From Lytechinus pictus (lineage: Eukaryota > Echinodermata > Echinoidea > Temnopleuroida > Toxopneustidae), in contig NC_087249.1 in NCBI RefSeq assembly GCF_037042905.1, forward strand, positions 12,157,501 through 12,221,500: DNA of 64,000 nt, in the 5' to 3' direction. Both the position numbers and the translations under genes were made by a program. The notes below the pieces were generated by a model. That model saw only the letters and a list, made by a program, of their open reading frames with translations. It ran no database searches and was not told the origin of the DNA. Position 1 is the stretch's first letter. Each line of letters starts with the position of its first letter. Positions 22,301 through 31,625 of this stretch are shown piece after piece.

Positions 22301-25300
22301 GTACACTTCATATCTCGCCATGTGGACATATCGACTTGACAAGATAGAATATATCGCTATGTCGAAATAATAAGCGTATTAATTACTTAGGCGGTGGAAG
22401 CGGGGGGGGGGGGGGTGTATTTCCCCTCTAAATTTGAGGTGGGGGACGGTCCCCCCTAGATTTTTAGTTGAGAACCTTTTTGTTTGCTTGTCAATTTGTT
22501 TTCTACGTCCCCCCCCTAAATTGAGGTGGGCCCCCCTAAAATCTTTTTGCCCCCCCCCCTAATTTTGGTTGATAACCTTTTTTTTTTGTCAAGAAATTTT
22601 GGTGGTCCCTCCTATAAATTTTGGTTGATTTGCTTGTCAAAATTTTTACCTGTGTCCATCCCAAAATTTCAGGTGGACCCCCTACATTTTTTTGCCTTCC
22701 GCCACCAATGATTAATTAAGACATGACAAGATAAAGTACCACGCCATGTCTTCACGTTGATAGCATTTTCAAGGCTCCATACTAGGGGTAATTATCCGGG
22801 GTAATTGTCTGGAGAGTAAATTTCCGGGGGGGGGGGGGGGTAACAGTCCCCGGCGGTAAAAATATGGGGATAATGTTTTCCTTGAAGTAGTTGTCAGGGG
22901 GTGATTGCCCTAATTGGGTTATTGTTATAGAACCCAGGCGCGGATCCAGGATTTCGTTGGGAGGGAGGGGAGGAATTTGACCGTGATTTTTGGCGCCCAT
23001 GTGTACTTTTCGAAAAATGGCGCCCACTCCCTCCTGGCCAGGCTAACTTAAGTGCCTTAAATGGATTTTGAATTATCTTATAATCACATTAAAAAAAACA
23101 AAGACCACTTTTTCATGTGTTCTATAAAAAAAAAATCCATCAATATATAATGTGATATCAATGGGAGCGCGAAGCACGAGCGATGGGGGGGGGGGGGTTC
23201 AAATTGGTGTAACTTCTAACCAGAGTAGGCCCTACTAGAATATTGTGTGAACGGGAGCTGTAGTTTCTGTACTGTTGATTTAGAATACCCTTCAATAATA
23301 TTAATGATAACCTCTTGGGAATAATGCAATCTCGAAGCAATCGACTAATTCTCCTCATCAGTGGCGTATTTATTCAGCATGGGTGCACGGGGGGGGGGGG
23401 GTGGCGACGGCACCAAGTTCAATAAAAATAAATGAAGTGGGAGGGGGTAGACATTAAAGAAAATCTGAGATTTCATTCTTAAAAACACATTGAGGTATCT
23501 CACATGGCCTAAATAAATAATGAGAACGCGAAGCGCGATCTGATTTTTTTAAATAGATTTTTCATGTATTATATCCTGAAAGCCTAAGTCAGGGGCGGAC
23601 CCAGCTTCCGCCAATAGGGGGAGGGGCCATTTTTTCACCCATATTTTCCCCGATCGGCCGCTCAAAGTTGATTTTTTTTCTTTGAAGGGGTTGTCCCAGT
23701 GCCGTAATGAGCCAACAATTTCGAGGGGGCTCGATATGGTGTATCGCATAAAATTAATAAGAAGTTGCCAGTGAGCGAAGCGAGCAAGCAAATATGCCGA
23801 CATTTTTATTACAAAAATACAAGGTTGTGATAGATTTTGACATAATATTTGGTAAATAATATTATATTTCATCCTAATCCATTTCCTTTTCTCTCTATTT
23901 TTTCTTAGTCTTGATTCTCTCTTTTTTTTGGGGGGGGGGGGGTGGGCAAAACGCCCATGTCCTAACAGTCCTAGCTTTACTTTATAAGCCACATAAATGT
24001 GTAATAATCTCTTAAGCCCTATGTAATCTAAAAATGAAATTTCATGTATTTTGTCCTGAAAATTGAACATTTTGGGCAATGTTTGTGAACCTGAACAGGA
24101 CGCGTACGTAACTAGATAATTACCACGAGCGCGAAGCGCGAGCAGAAATGTTAAATATTCGTTCTGGCCTGGTCGAAAAGGGACCTGTTAAGGATGTTTT
24201 GTATTTAGCCATTAAGACGATACATATTTCAACGATTAAATAATGCGAGCGCGAAGCGCGAGCTGAACATTTTTTATATTCCAACCTAAAAAGATGAGAT
24301 TTCAAATCCACCTATGGGACATTCGATTCATGTTTGTCAATCATGAAAAAGCATGGGTAATTTTTTGTATCTTTTTACAATAATAATGCGAGCACAAAGC
24401 GCGAGCAGAAAATTTTTGATATTCTGATCCGAAACTGGATAATTTTAGCACATTTTGAATAAGATCAAGCTTTGTATCTAAAAAAAACATGCGTGCGCGT
24501 GTTTTAGAGTTCGACAGAATCCTGGCAATCTGAATACATTTCATTTTTCATCATAAAAATCAATAATGCGAGCGCAGAGCCCGAGCTGAAAATAATATTT
24601 GAAATTCCGATATGAAAAGGGTCAATTTAAGCACTGTTTACAGCACTGTGTATATAGTGAAATTTGATAGCACTATATAAATAATGCGAGCGCGAAGCGC
24701 GAGCTGATATTTTATTATTATTTTGACCTAGGATCGAGACATTTTAGGCCTAAGGACATTTTGTCATCATATAAGAATGATGACTGTCTTCTATTTCTTT
24801 TCCTAAAACTTGTCGATATTTATTTCTGAAAAAGGGACAATTTAGTTATTATGAATTTATACAAATTTTATTTAATATTTATTAAACTGTTAAGCCTAGT
24901 GTGTGACATTTGTTGACAGTGCATGAGGCCTGAAAACTGGATATTTTAAGTATTTTTGTAATCATGAATAGGATTCATTGGTTGATATATTTTTAGCAAA
25001 TAATGCGAGCGCAAATCGCGATCCGGAATTTTTTAATGGGGGGATTTAAGTAGTTTGTTATAGAATTAATATATAGGTATACATAACTCATCAATCAAAA
25101 TGCGAGCGCACAGCGCTAGCTCATAGGCCTTTATTATTATTTTTTTTACAATCGAGACACCTGAAAAGGTATATTTAGAAAATCTTATATGAAATACAAA
25201 AAGACAATAGGTAGGCCTACTTGCCAAATAGTGCGAGCGCACAAAATGTTGTAAATGTTGATTCAAACCATAAAACGGACATTTTCCAGAGCACTTAAAA

Positions 25301-28300
25301 ACATAAATTGGTAAATAAAACAAAATAATGAAAGATCGATGTCCGAGCTGAATTATGTTTTGTATATTGATATCAAAACTTGATATTTTAAACTACATAT
25401 CAGCATATTGAGCAAGATATGTATCTCATCGAACAGGCAATGCGAGCGCGATGCGCGAGCGAAACTTTAATATAATGACATTAAATATTTTCAAAAATTG
25501 TTTTCCAAGTCTTCTCCTGACCTTATTTTATTCACTCGTCTTCCTCCTGTTATGTTTCGTCTTCTTTTTTTTCCTTTCTTACCCCCTTTTTTTCTTTCCC
25601 CGTTTTTTCCCAATTTATTTGCTCTGTCAATAGGGGGGAGGTTGCCCTCGGGCCGCCTGGATCCGCCTATGTTAGTAGTTGTTATGATGAACACGATGCA
25701 TATCTATTAAGAAATGAATGCGACCGCGAAGCGCTAGCTGAAAACTTGATGAAATGAAAAATACATTTTCAGTTGTCAGGTTAGAATATCAAATATTTTC
25801 AGCTTGTGCTTCTCGTTCGCATAAAAAACTGTGAGGTCGGGATGCGTATATAACTAAACAATTTATTGATGCTAGCGCGAAGCGCGAGCTCAATTTTTTT
25901 ATATACTGACTTAAGAAAGACTAAGGTATAATTCCTATTCTAATTGCTTGTCCTTTTTCTCTTTTTTTATGTTTCTTACCCCTTTTTTTGCGCCACCATG
26001 GGGGGGGGGGGAAATCTTTGCCCCCTGGATCGGCCAAATGTATGTTGACTTGAAAAACACTAACACTTACATGTGGGATTGATGCAGAGGATGCATACCT
26101 CATTAATCAAATATTGCGAGCGCGTAGCGCGAGCTGAATTTGATAATAACCCTTTTTTGTGACCCTGAACAGGGTATCTATCTTGCTAAACAGACTTAAA
26201 ACTCGAAAACATTGGTTTTGTCTGTTATCGTAAAAACGGGATATTTTAATTCAGCCGCATTAATTTAAGTTTTTTGGGGCAGGACATATATTTCACTATA
26301 AACAGGCAATACGAGCAATGTTGCGCCTCCGGTCAAAAATGAATTTGCATTAAGCCCCCTAAGTTCAAGGTCAATTTGTCGCCCTCGGTTGAACATAAAC
26401 TTGGCGCCCCCATGTGAAATATAACTTTGCCCTCCCTCCCCCTCTCTGAAACATGTATTTGTCGCCATGTGGTCAAAATTCAAATTAGCGCTCCCCTAGT
26501 TCGAATATCAATTTGGCGCACCTCCTGTTCAAACATCAGTTCGGCGCCCTAATGTTCGAACGTCATTTTGGCGCCATCAAATCGACGTCCAGGTCAACAT
26601 CTCCCTCTTCCGTTTCCCATCTCCATTTCTTTCTTTTTTTCTTTCTCTTATCCTCATTCCCCTTCCTTCCTTTCTCTTTCTTTCCCCCTCTTCCTCTCCC
26701 CTTTTCTTCTTCTCTTCTTTTCCTCCTCTCTCTCTCTTTTTCTTCTCTTTATTTTCCCCTTTTCTTCTCTCATTTATTGTCTTCCTTTCCCCCTTTTCTT
26801 CTCTTTTTCCCCTATCTTTTCTTTCCCCCTTTTCTTCTCTTTTTTCTGTCTTTTCTTTCCCTCTTTTCCTCTCTCTTTTCTCGTTTTTCTTCTCTTCCTC
26901 CCCCCTTACTCTTTTTTTTCTCTTTTCCCATCTTCCTCTCTCTTTAAATATTATTCTCTTCCTTCCTCTTTTTTTCTTCTTCTTTTCCTCCTTTTCCTTA
27001 CTCCGTTCTTTTCTTTTCTTTCTTTTCCCCTCTTCCTCTTTTTTTCTCTTTCCCCTTTACTTTTCCCTTTTTCTTTTCTTTCCTTTCCCCCTTTTTTTCT
27101 TTTGATCTTTTTTTCTTCTCTCCCTCCCCCTTCCCCTCTCTCTCGCTTTCTTCTCTTCTTTTCCCCTCTTCCTCTCTCTCTTTTTTCTTATCTTTCTTCC
27201 CATCTTCCTCTATTTAAATATTCTTCTCTTCCTTCCTCTTTTTTTTCTTCTTTTTCCTCCTTTTCCATTCTCCTTTCTTTTCTTCTCTTCCTTTTCCCTC
27301 CTCTCTTTTTTTTCTTTTTTTTCCCCTTTTCTTTTCCCATTTTCTTTGTCTTTCCTTTCCCCCTTTTCTTCTCTTTTTTTCTTCTCTTCCTTTCTCCTTC
27401 GTACTCTCTTTTCTATTCTCTTCTTTTCCCATCTTCCTCTTTCTTTTTTTATTTTCTCCCTTTTCCCCTCTTCCCCCCTCTTTTTTGAGCTGGGGGTGGG
27501 GGGGGGGGGGGCTAAGGCAGTTCCCCCTTGGCCCCCCCCCATGGATCCGCACCTGATAGAACCCCATGGCCTCGTATCATTTGACCTTTGGACCTCTCGA
27601 TGACATTTGATATATATCTGATCATAATTTTACACACACTGCGGACTATCGGACCCGCGGTCTATCGGACCCGCGGTCTAACGGACCCGCGGTCTATCGG
27701 ACCCGCGGTCTATCGGACCCGCGGTCTAACGGACCCGCGGTCTATCGGACCCGCGGTCTAACGGACCCGCGGTCTATCGGACCCGCGGTCTATCGGGATG
27801 TCCCCGTTCACACAGGCATACAAATACTTTTAAAATAAAATTCAGGGTCCAAGACAATTAAAACAAAGATATATTAACCCATTGGTGACTGGGTTCTGGG
27901 CTGGGATATATAAATAGAAAAGGTATGGGGGGAGCGAGGTAGATGTTCCCAGGAGACATGCAACCACTTTTTAATGGTTCCATTATAAAAGTATCTTCAG
28001 CAATTTGAGATCGAGGTCTTGGCATGGCCCTGGGAAGCCTGAAGCACCCCAAAAAATTTCTGTGGGGGTACTGTGTGTATTATTCTTCACAGGCAGCACC
28101 CCCAGGTATTCTGGAAGATGTGTAAAAATGGAAAATTGTAACCATAATGACCTTCATTTGTTGTGAACCCCCCCTTTTTTTTTGCTTTGGCTAACTTTTT
28201 ACCTTTTTTTTTCTTGCTGTTCAAATTTATTGGGGACGGTCTTAGTTTCTTTTAGTAGTGAAAACCTTTTTTTTTTTGCTTTTCAAATATACTCAGGACC

Positions 28301-28765
28301 AATTTGACTTTCATTTGTAGTGAAAACCTTTTTTTTTGCTTTTCAAATTTACATCAGCACCCCCACTTAAAGAACGTTCCCATGGCCCTGCCTTGGCTAG
28401 GGTACGGCCAGACATCTGTGCTAAAACATGGTCATTTGATCTCTGATGAATTATGATGCTTTTGAGTTTTTAACAAAAAGTTGCACCTACCAGACATGAG
28501 AGAACTGTGATAAGCCATCCAGGGAATGATCCGGGCAGACAAAAACAGACTTGAGGATTTCAAGCTTTGCCCTTGCATAGCCACAGACCGACGGCTGCCT
28601 TGGTGTCCCATTCTTGCTCTTGAAACAAGAGCGGATATAACCGATAGGAGAAGTGAGACTGAGAGTACCGGAGGAGACCGATGGCCGCTGGGAATGAGCT
28701 TCAGAGGTATCTGTTGAGCATCTCTTCGCTGTAGAGTTGACTGAACTTTGACCCAAGTTAGACAT
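19396..28765 (-). CDS. TRMO: TRMO, tRNA (adenine(37)-N6)-methyltransferase, TsaA family (4 exons)
   Basis: Minus-strand exons: 28765-28491, 21348-21188, 20558-20118, 19655-19396. All junctions are AG/GT with matching phase, giving 378 residues (human TRMO about 441). The TsaA-like domain starts with PIGYIRSCFKSKNGTPRQPS and continues through DGLSQFSHVW (exon 1), the SAM-site signature SRSPHRPNPIGL (about residues 125-136) and GNTLYLSGVDMIDRTPVLDI (exons 2-3). A low-complexity Ser/Thr/Asp linker fills exon 3. The C-terminal part carries ILSADPRSVYRR and DRLYYFTLDNLHITSWF, as in vertebrate TRMO. The enzyme methylates t6A37 of tRNA-Thr to m6t6A using SAM. The ATG at 28765 (MSNLGQSS) leaves a leader close to the human length. 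The 7.1-kb first intron contains the nested foldback element. Confidence 0.93.
21774..21932 (+). repeat. Left terminal array: ten 16-bp units GTCCGATAGACCGCGG
   Basis: Ten head-to-tail units; most read GTCCGATAGACCGCGG, with a GATAGTCC variant at units 3, 6 and 10 counted from outside. The first unit starts CCCGATAG. The inner junction is GCGGTGTGTGTAAAATTA. Confidence 0.95.
22160..22375. repeat. Cluster of short palindromic CATGGCGAGATA-type motifs in the foldback loop
   Basis: Phrases such as GACATGGCGAGATAC, ATGGCGCGATACGTTATC, GGCGATATATCG and TCTCGCCATGTGGACATATC alternate in both orientations. The frames 22008-22370 (+) and 22103-22342 (-) over this stretch mirror each other because of it and are not considered genes. 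Confidence 0.5.
23160..26135 (+). repeat. Diverged array with ~15 GC boxes GCGAGCGCGAAGCGCGAGC
   Basis: GC boxes near 23164, 23524, 23771, 24125, 24244, 24389, 24566, 24684, 25003, 25100, 25231, 25441, 25719, 25871 and 26115 are separated by about 100-360 bp of AT-rich DNA. That AT-rich DNA itself repeats phrases such as GCTGAAAATTTTTGATATTC and CTGAAAA(C/G)TGGATATTTTAA. It looks like a decayed satellite with one GC box per unit. Confidence 0.75.
26318..26585 (+). repeat. GGCGCC-rich minisatellite, unit ~35-45 bp
   Basis: About seven imperfect units of the form (G)GCGCC(C)CC..GTTCAAA.ATCAATTTG, for example TTGGCGCACCTCCTGTTCAA and GGCGCCCTAATGTTCGAACG. It is non-coding and sits between the GC-box array and the T/C tract. 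Confidence 0.6.
26600..27485 (+). repeat. T/C-rich low-complexity tract
   Basis: Almost pure pyrimidine on the plus strand, with diverged TTTTCTTCTCTTTTTCC-type units and two TATTTAAATATT(A/C)TTCTC landmarks near 26944 and 27211 that mark a duplication of about 270 bp. The long Phe/Ser/Leu frames across it are compositional. Confidence 0.8.
27641..27797 (-). repeat. Right terminal array: ten inverted 16-bp units
   Basis: Ten units complementary to the left array. Counting from outside, units 3, 5 and 8 have GTTAGACC in place of GATAGACC, and the innermost has GATAGTCCGCAG. Both arrays end in the same inner sequence, TGTGTGTAAAATTAT, so the inverted repeat continues inward. Confidence 0.95.
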
Positions 28766-29296
28766 CTTTAGAATGATGTCAGGAATCGTGAACAGAGAAC
28801 GTCTTAGCCTGGTAAGGTGCTGTAACCTTATTGGGAAGCAAATATTGAAGAAAAAAAATATGGGTAGGCCTAAAGCCACAATGTGTAAGATGTGACTGCA
28901 TTCTACTTTTAAAGAAACCCATAGCTTTGTACACATGGCCGTATCCAGGGGGGGGGGGGGGGTAAGAAAACTGCACCTTTTTTAAAATTAAAAATAACAA
29001 AAAAAATCACCTAAATTGTGCATGAAACCCTGAAATTCTACTTATATTTAAAAAAAATGTAAATCACACCAATCAGAATGACAAGCCCTATCACTTTCAA
29101 GTTTCCTTTGAAAATATTTTGTGTCCTGCCCCCCCCCCCCCCCCCGAAAAAAACCCATAAATTGATAAGACTGTCTTTCCTCCACAAAAGTGTATCCAAC
29201 TTGAACTTGAAGTTCGTCTTGTTGCCTATTATTCAGTGAAGAAGGGGCGGGGGTGACTTGACAGTTTGGTTTAGATAGATCAGACTAGGCCTAGGC

Positions 29297-30753
29297 CAGG
29301 GTGACCAGATTTCACAAAATGAAATACGGGACAGTCGATAAAAAAGATCAACAACGAAGGCTACAGGGTGTTAGACTTGTGAAAAAAATATAAAAGGGAG
29401 GGTGAACGAAAGAATGAAGGAGAGTAAGAAAAGACGGAAGAAAAGAGATGAATTGAGAAGAAAAAAAAAGAAAAATGAAGGAAAAAAAGAATAAAAGAAA
29501 GTTAGAATAAAAGAAAGATTAAAGAAAAAATAAGAGAGAAAAAAATGGTTTACCTCATTCTTTGAATTGAAAGGAAAATTAAGAAAGGAAGGAAAGATTA
29601 ATAAATGTGTGAAAGAAAAATAAAGGAGAGAAAGAAAAAAAGAAATTAAGAAAAAAAGGAGCTGGAAAGAAAGAATGAAGGAAAGAAAAATGTTTCCTTC
29701 ATTCTTTGAAAGAAAGAAACAGAGAAAGAAGAAAAACAGAAAGTGAGGAAGGAAGGGAGGGAAAGAAAGAATAAGGGAAAAGAATTAGAAGGAAAAATAA
29801 AGAATGAAAGAAAGGAGGAAAGAGAGGAGAGAAAGAAAAAAAAATAATGGGAGAGAAAGAACGAAAAGAAAAAAGGAGAGGAAGAGAAAAGGAAGCAAAG
29901 AAAAGTTTAATTAAGGGAAGAAAAAATGAAGGAAATAAAAAAATAATAAAGAAGGCAGGTAAGAGAAAGAAGGAAAGAAAGAAAAATAAACAAAGAGAGA
30001 AAGGATCAGGAAAGAAAGATAGGGAATGAAGATGGAACAAAAAAGGGCAAGCAGGAAGGATAGAAGGATCAGGAAAGAAAGAAAGATGACAAAAGTTTTA
30101 ACTTCAAGCAAACAAAAGCAATCCAATTATCTAACAGAAATGATATTTGGTGCTTTTTAAATATATTTTAAAAATTCTCAAAAACTAAGATGATTTAGAA
30201 ATGAATAAAATTTCAAAGTGAAAGATTGTCATCTTAAAAATTAGATGAAACATCGCGGCATCATACACAAGACTCGAAACGGAAGCTGAAACAACTAGAT
30301 CTAGTGATGAAAACTCAATAACTTGTTCCTCCGATTACATCTCCAAATCAGTAATCTGAGAATCCATAATTATACAAATTTCCAGCCGATTTTGTGATTA
30401 CGTTGGTGGAAAAACTGTTTATCATGTCATTGCTTACACCATTGAGAATCTGCTCTAGTAGACTGCCAAAAACAAGCAGGAGGCCAGTTCGTTTGCAATG
30501 TATTGGGTTAGCAAGAAAATTACCGCAGAAATTGCAAAAGTTTAATTATCGATTTTATTGTCTCTGCTTAGTCATCTGTTTCATCTATTTGATGAAAATT
30601 CGTCACTTTTATGTATTAACTACATTTTGTTCAATATTCTGAAATACGGGACAAATACCCGGTAGGCGTCCCGGGAAAGGTTTGTCGGGACACTGGGAGA
30701 AAGTAGCAAAATACGGGACAATCCCGGCAAATACGGTATGTCTGGTCACCCTG
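29297..30753 (-). mobile_element. hAT-like element, reverse-oriented copy of the 14315-15850 family
   Basis: The ends are CAGGGTGACCAGATTTCAC and GTATGTCTGGTCACCCTG. It has the same parts as the 14-kb copy in reverse order, with a GA-rich body at about 29380-30090. GCCTAGGC directly precedes the left end (29289-29296) and recurs at 30760-30767, six bases beyond the right CACCCTG, so the target duplication may be displaced by a short insertion. It lies between the divergent TRMO and DCTN3 starts. Confidence 0.8.
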
Positions 30754-31379
30754 GTGCTGGCCTAGGCCCTATAATAGCTAGATCTCCTTGGAACTTTTTT
30801 GAGATAAAAATGTAATTTGTCAAGCGACTGACATGACATGTCTTGACTTGAGAAGTTGAGTAATGAAATACCAGTAGGTATAAATGTTAATCTGATATAA
30901 TCTGTTTGAGTTGTTCTTTCTTTTGACTTTGCCACGGCCACACCCCCATCAACTTGAACAATGCCCCCCCCCCCCCCCCGGTTAAAAAGTTGTTCTGTTA
31001 GTGTTACTTGTCAACAGCATCTTACTTTACTTTAATCCTAAGCCTATTAGTTCGAACAGTTGATGAGTAACACAATTGTTTTCACAGACACTTGTTCATA
31101 CCACTCCCAAAGCCCGTTTCTAACAATGCATGTTGTCACGGAACGATGGGCAGCCATGACTCTGGCCGAGCCGAGCCTCACGAAAAAGTGTGACTGATCA
31201 TCATTCGATATGGGACCCCCAAATGAGATAATAATTAACACTTATGGTCTGCACGTCTTATTATACTCACATATCTTATTTAAGCTAGCTAGCGCTTGAA
31301 GGCAAGATACTTTTTCCTAATGATCCCATGGCAAACTCAAACTAGGCCACATTGCACATGCACATCCATTTCTGAAGTA

Positions 31380-31625
31380 AACCGTACCGGTACATGTGAA
31401 GGCCGAACGGTACCCCGACGGCGTGCCCCTCGCCTGAGCTGCCGGGCCAGCCGGCCAGACAGCTTGGCCAGTGCTGCTGCTAGCTTGCTGCATGCATGCC
31501 ATGCTTCATGCTACGACCCAGGCGAACTAGCCTTGTGCTGTTAGCCGCGCCGGCCCGGGGCGCGCGGCGCCGTGGACCGACTTGCATTTTCGGCAATGTC
31601 CATTCGTACATGTACAGAGGGCAAA
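31380..31625 (+). promoter_or_regulatory. GC/CpG-rich 5' region of DCTN3
   Basis: Immediately before the DCTN3 start codon the sequence becomes strongly GC- and CpG-rich (CCGCGCCGGCCCGGGGCGCGC near 31545-31565), unlike the AT-rich surroundings. It is the likely promoter and 5' UTR. No TATA box or initiator is called. Confidence 0.5.

Larger units (their letters stand above)
22935..27555. mobile_element. 4.6-kb element, TIR CAGGCGCGGATCCA, inserted in the foldback arm
   Basis: The ends are CAGGCGCGGATCCAGGATTT and, reverse-complemented, CAGGTGCGGATCCATGGGG. It is flanked by ATAGAACC at 22927-22934 and 27556-27563 (8-bp target duplication). Inside are a diverged array of GC-rich hairpin boxes in AT-rich DNA (23.1-26.1 kb), a GGCGCC-rich minisatellite (26.3-26.6 kb) and a long T/C tract. 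Related short internal ends (CAGGGGCGGACCCAGC at 23591, CTGGATCCGCCTA at about 25656, CTGGATCGGCC at 26024) suggest older nested copies. No transposase frame was found. A small relative is at 62026-62342. Confidence 0.75.
21766..27805. mobile_element. TU-like foldback transposon (interrupted), 8-bp target duplication GTTCACAC
   Basis: It is flanked by GTTCACAC at 21758-21765 and 27806-27813. The outer ends GGTTACAGCCCGATAG and, reverse-complemented, GGGGACATCCCGATAG lead into ten tandem 16-bp units on each side. A non-repetitive inverted part follows (TGTGTGTAAAATTAT.. to CCATGGGGTTCTATAAC..), which extends to about 22135 on the left. Its right-hand partner is split: 27640-27556, then 22934-22795. 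Removing the inserted element at 22935-27555 leaves about 1.41 kb with arms of about 370 bp and a loop at about 22140-22790. Foldback elements with an outer domain of about 15-bp tandem repeats, an inner domain and 8-bp duplications are known in sea urchins as TU elements. The match here is architectural; sequence identity to TU was not checked. Confidence 0.8.

Noticed and set aside
22008-22370. 120-codon frame in the foldback element
   Set aside because: It covers the inverted arm and a palindromic motif cluster; an antisense mirror frame exists and there is no family resemblance.
26513-27603. 306-codon frame and its neighbours on both strands
   Set aside because: Low-complexity T/C tract within the 4.6-kb element; Phe/Ser on one strand and Lys/Glu/Arg on the other is purely compositional.
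21774-27797. 16-bp repeat arrays as CRISPR
   Set aside because: No spacers; units are head-to-tail without unique sequence, in a eukaryotic intron, and mirrored at the other end.
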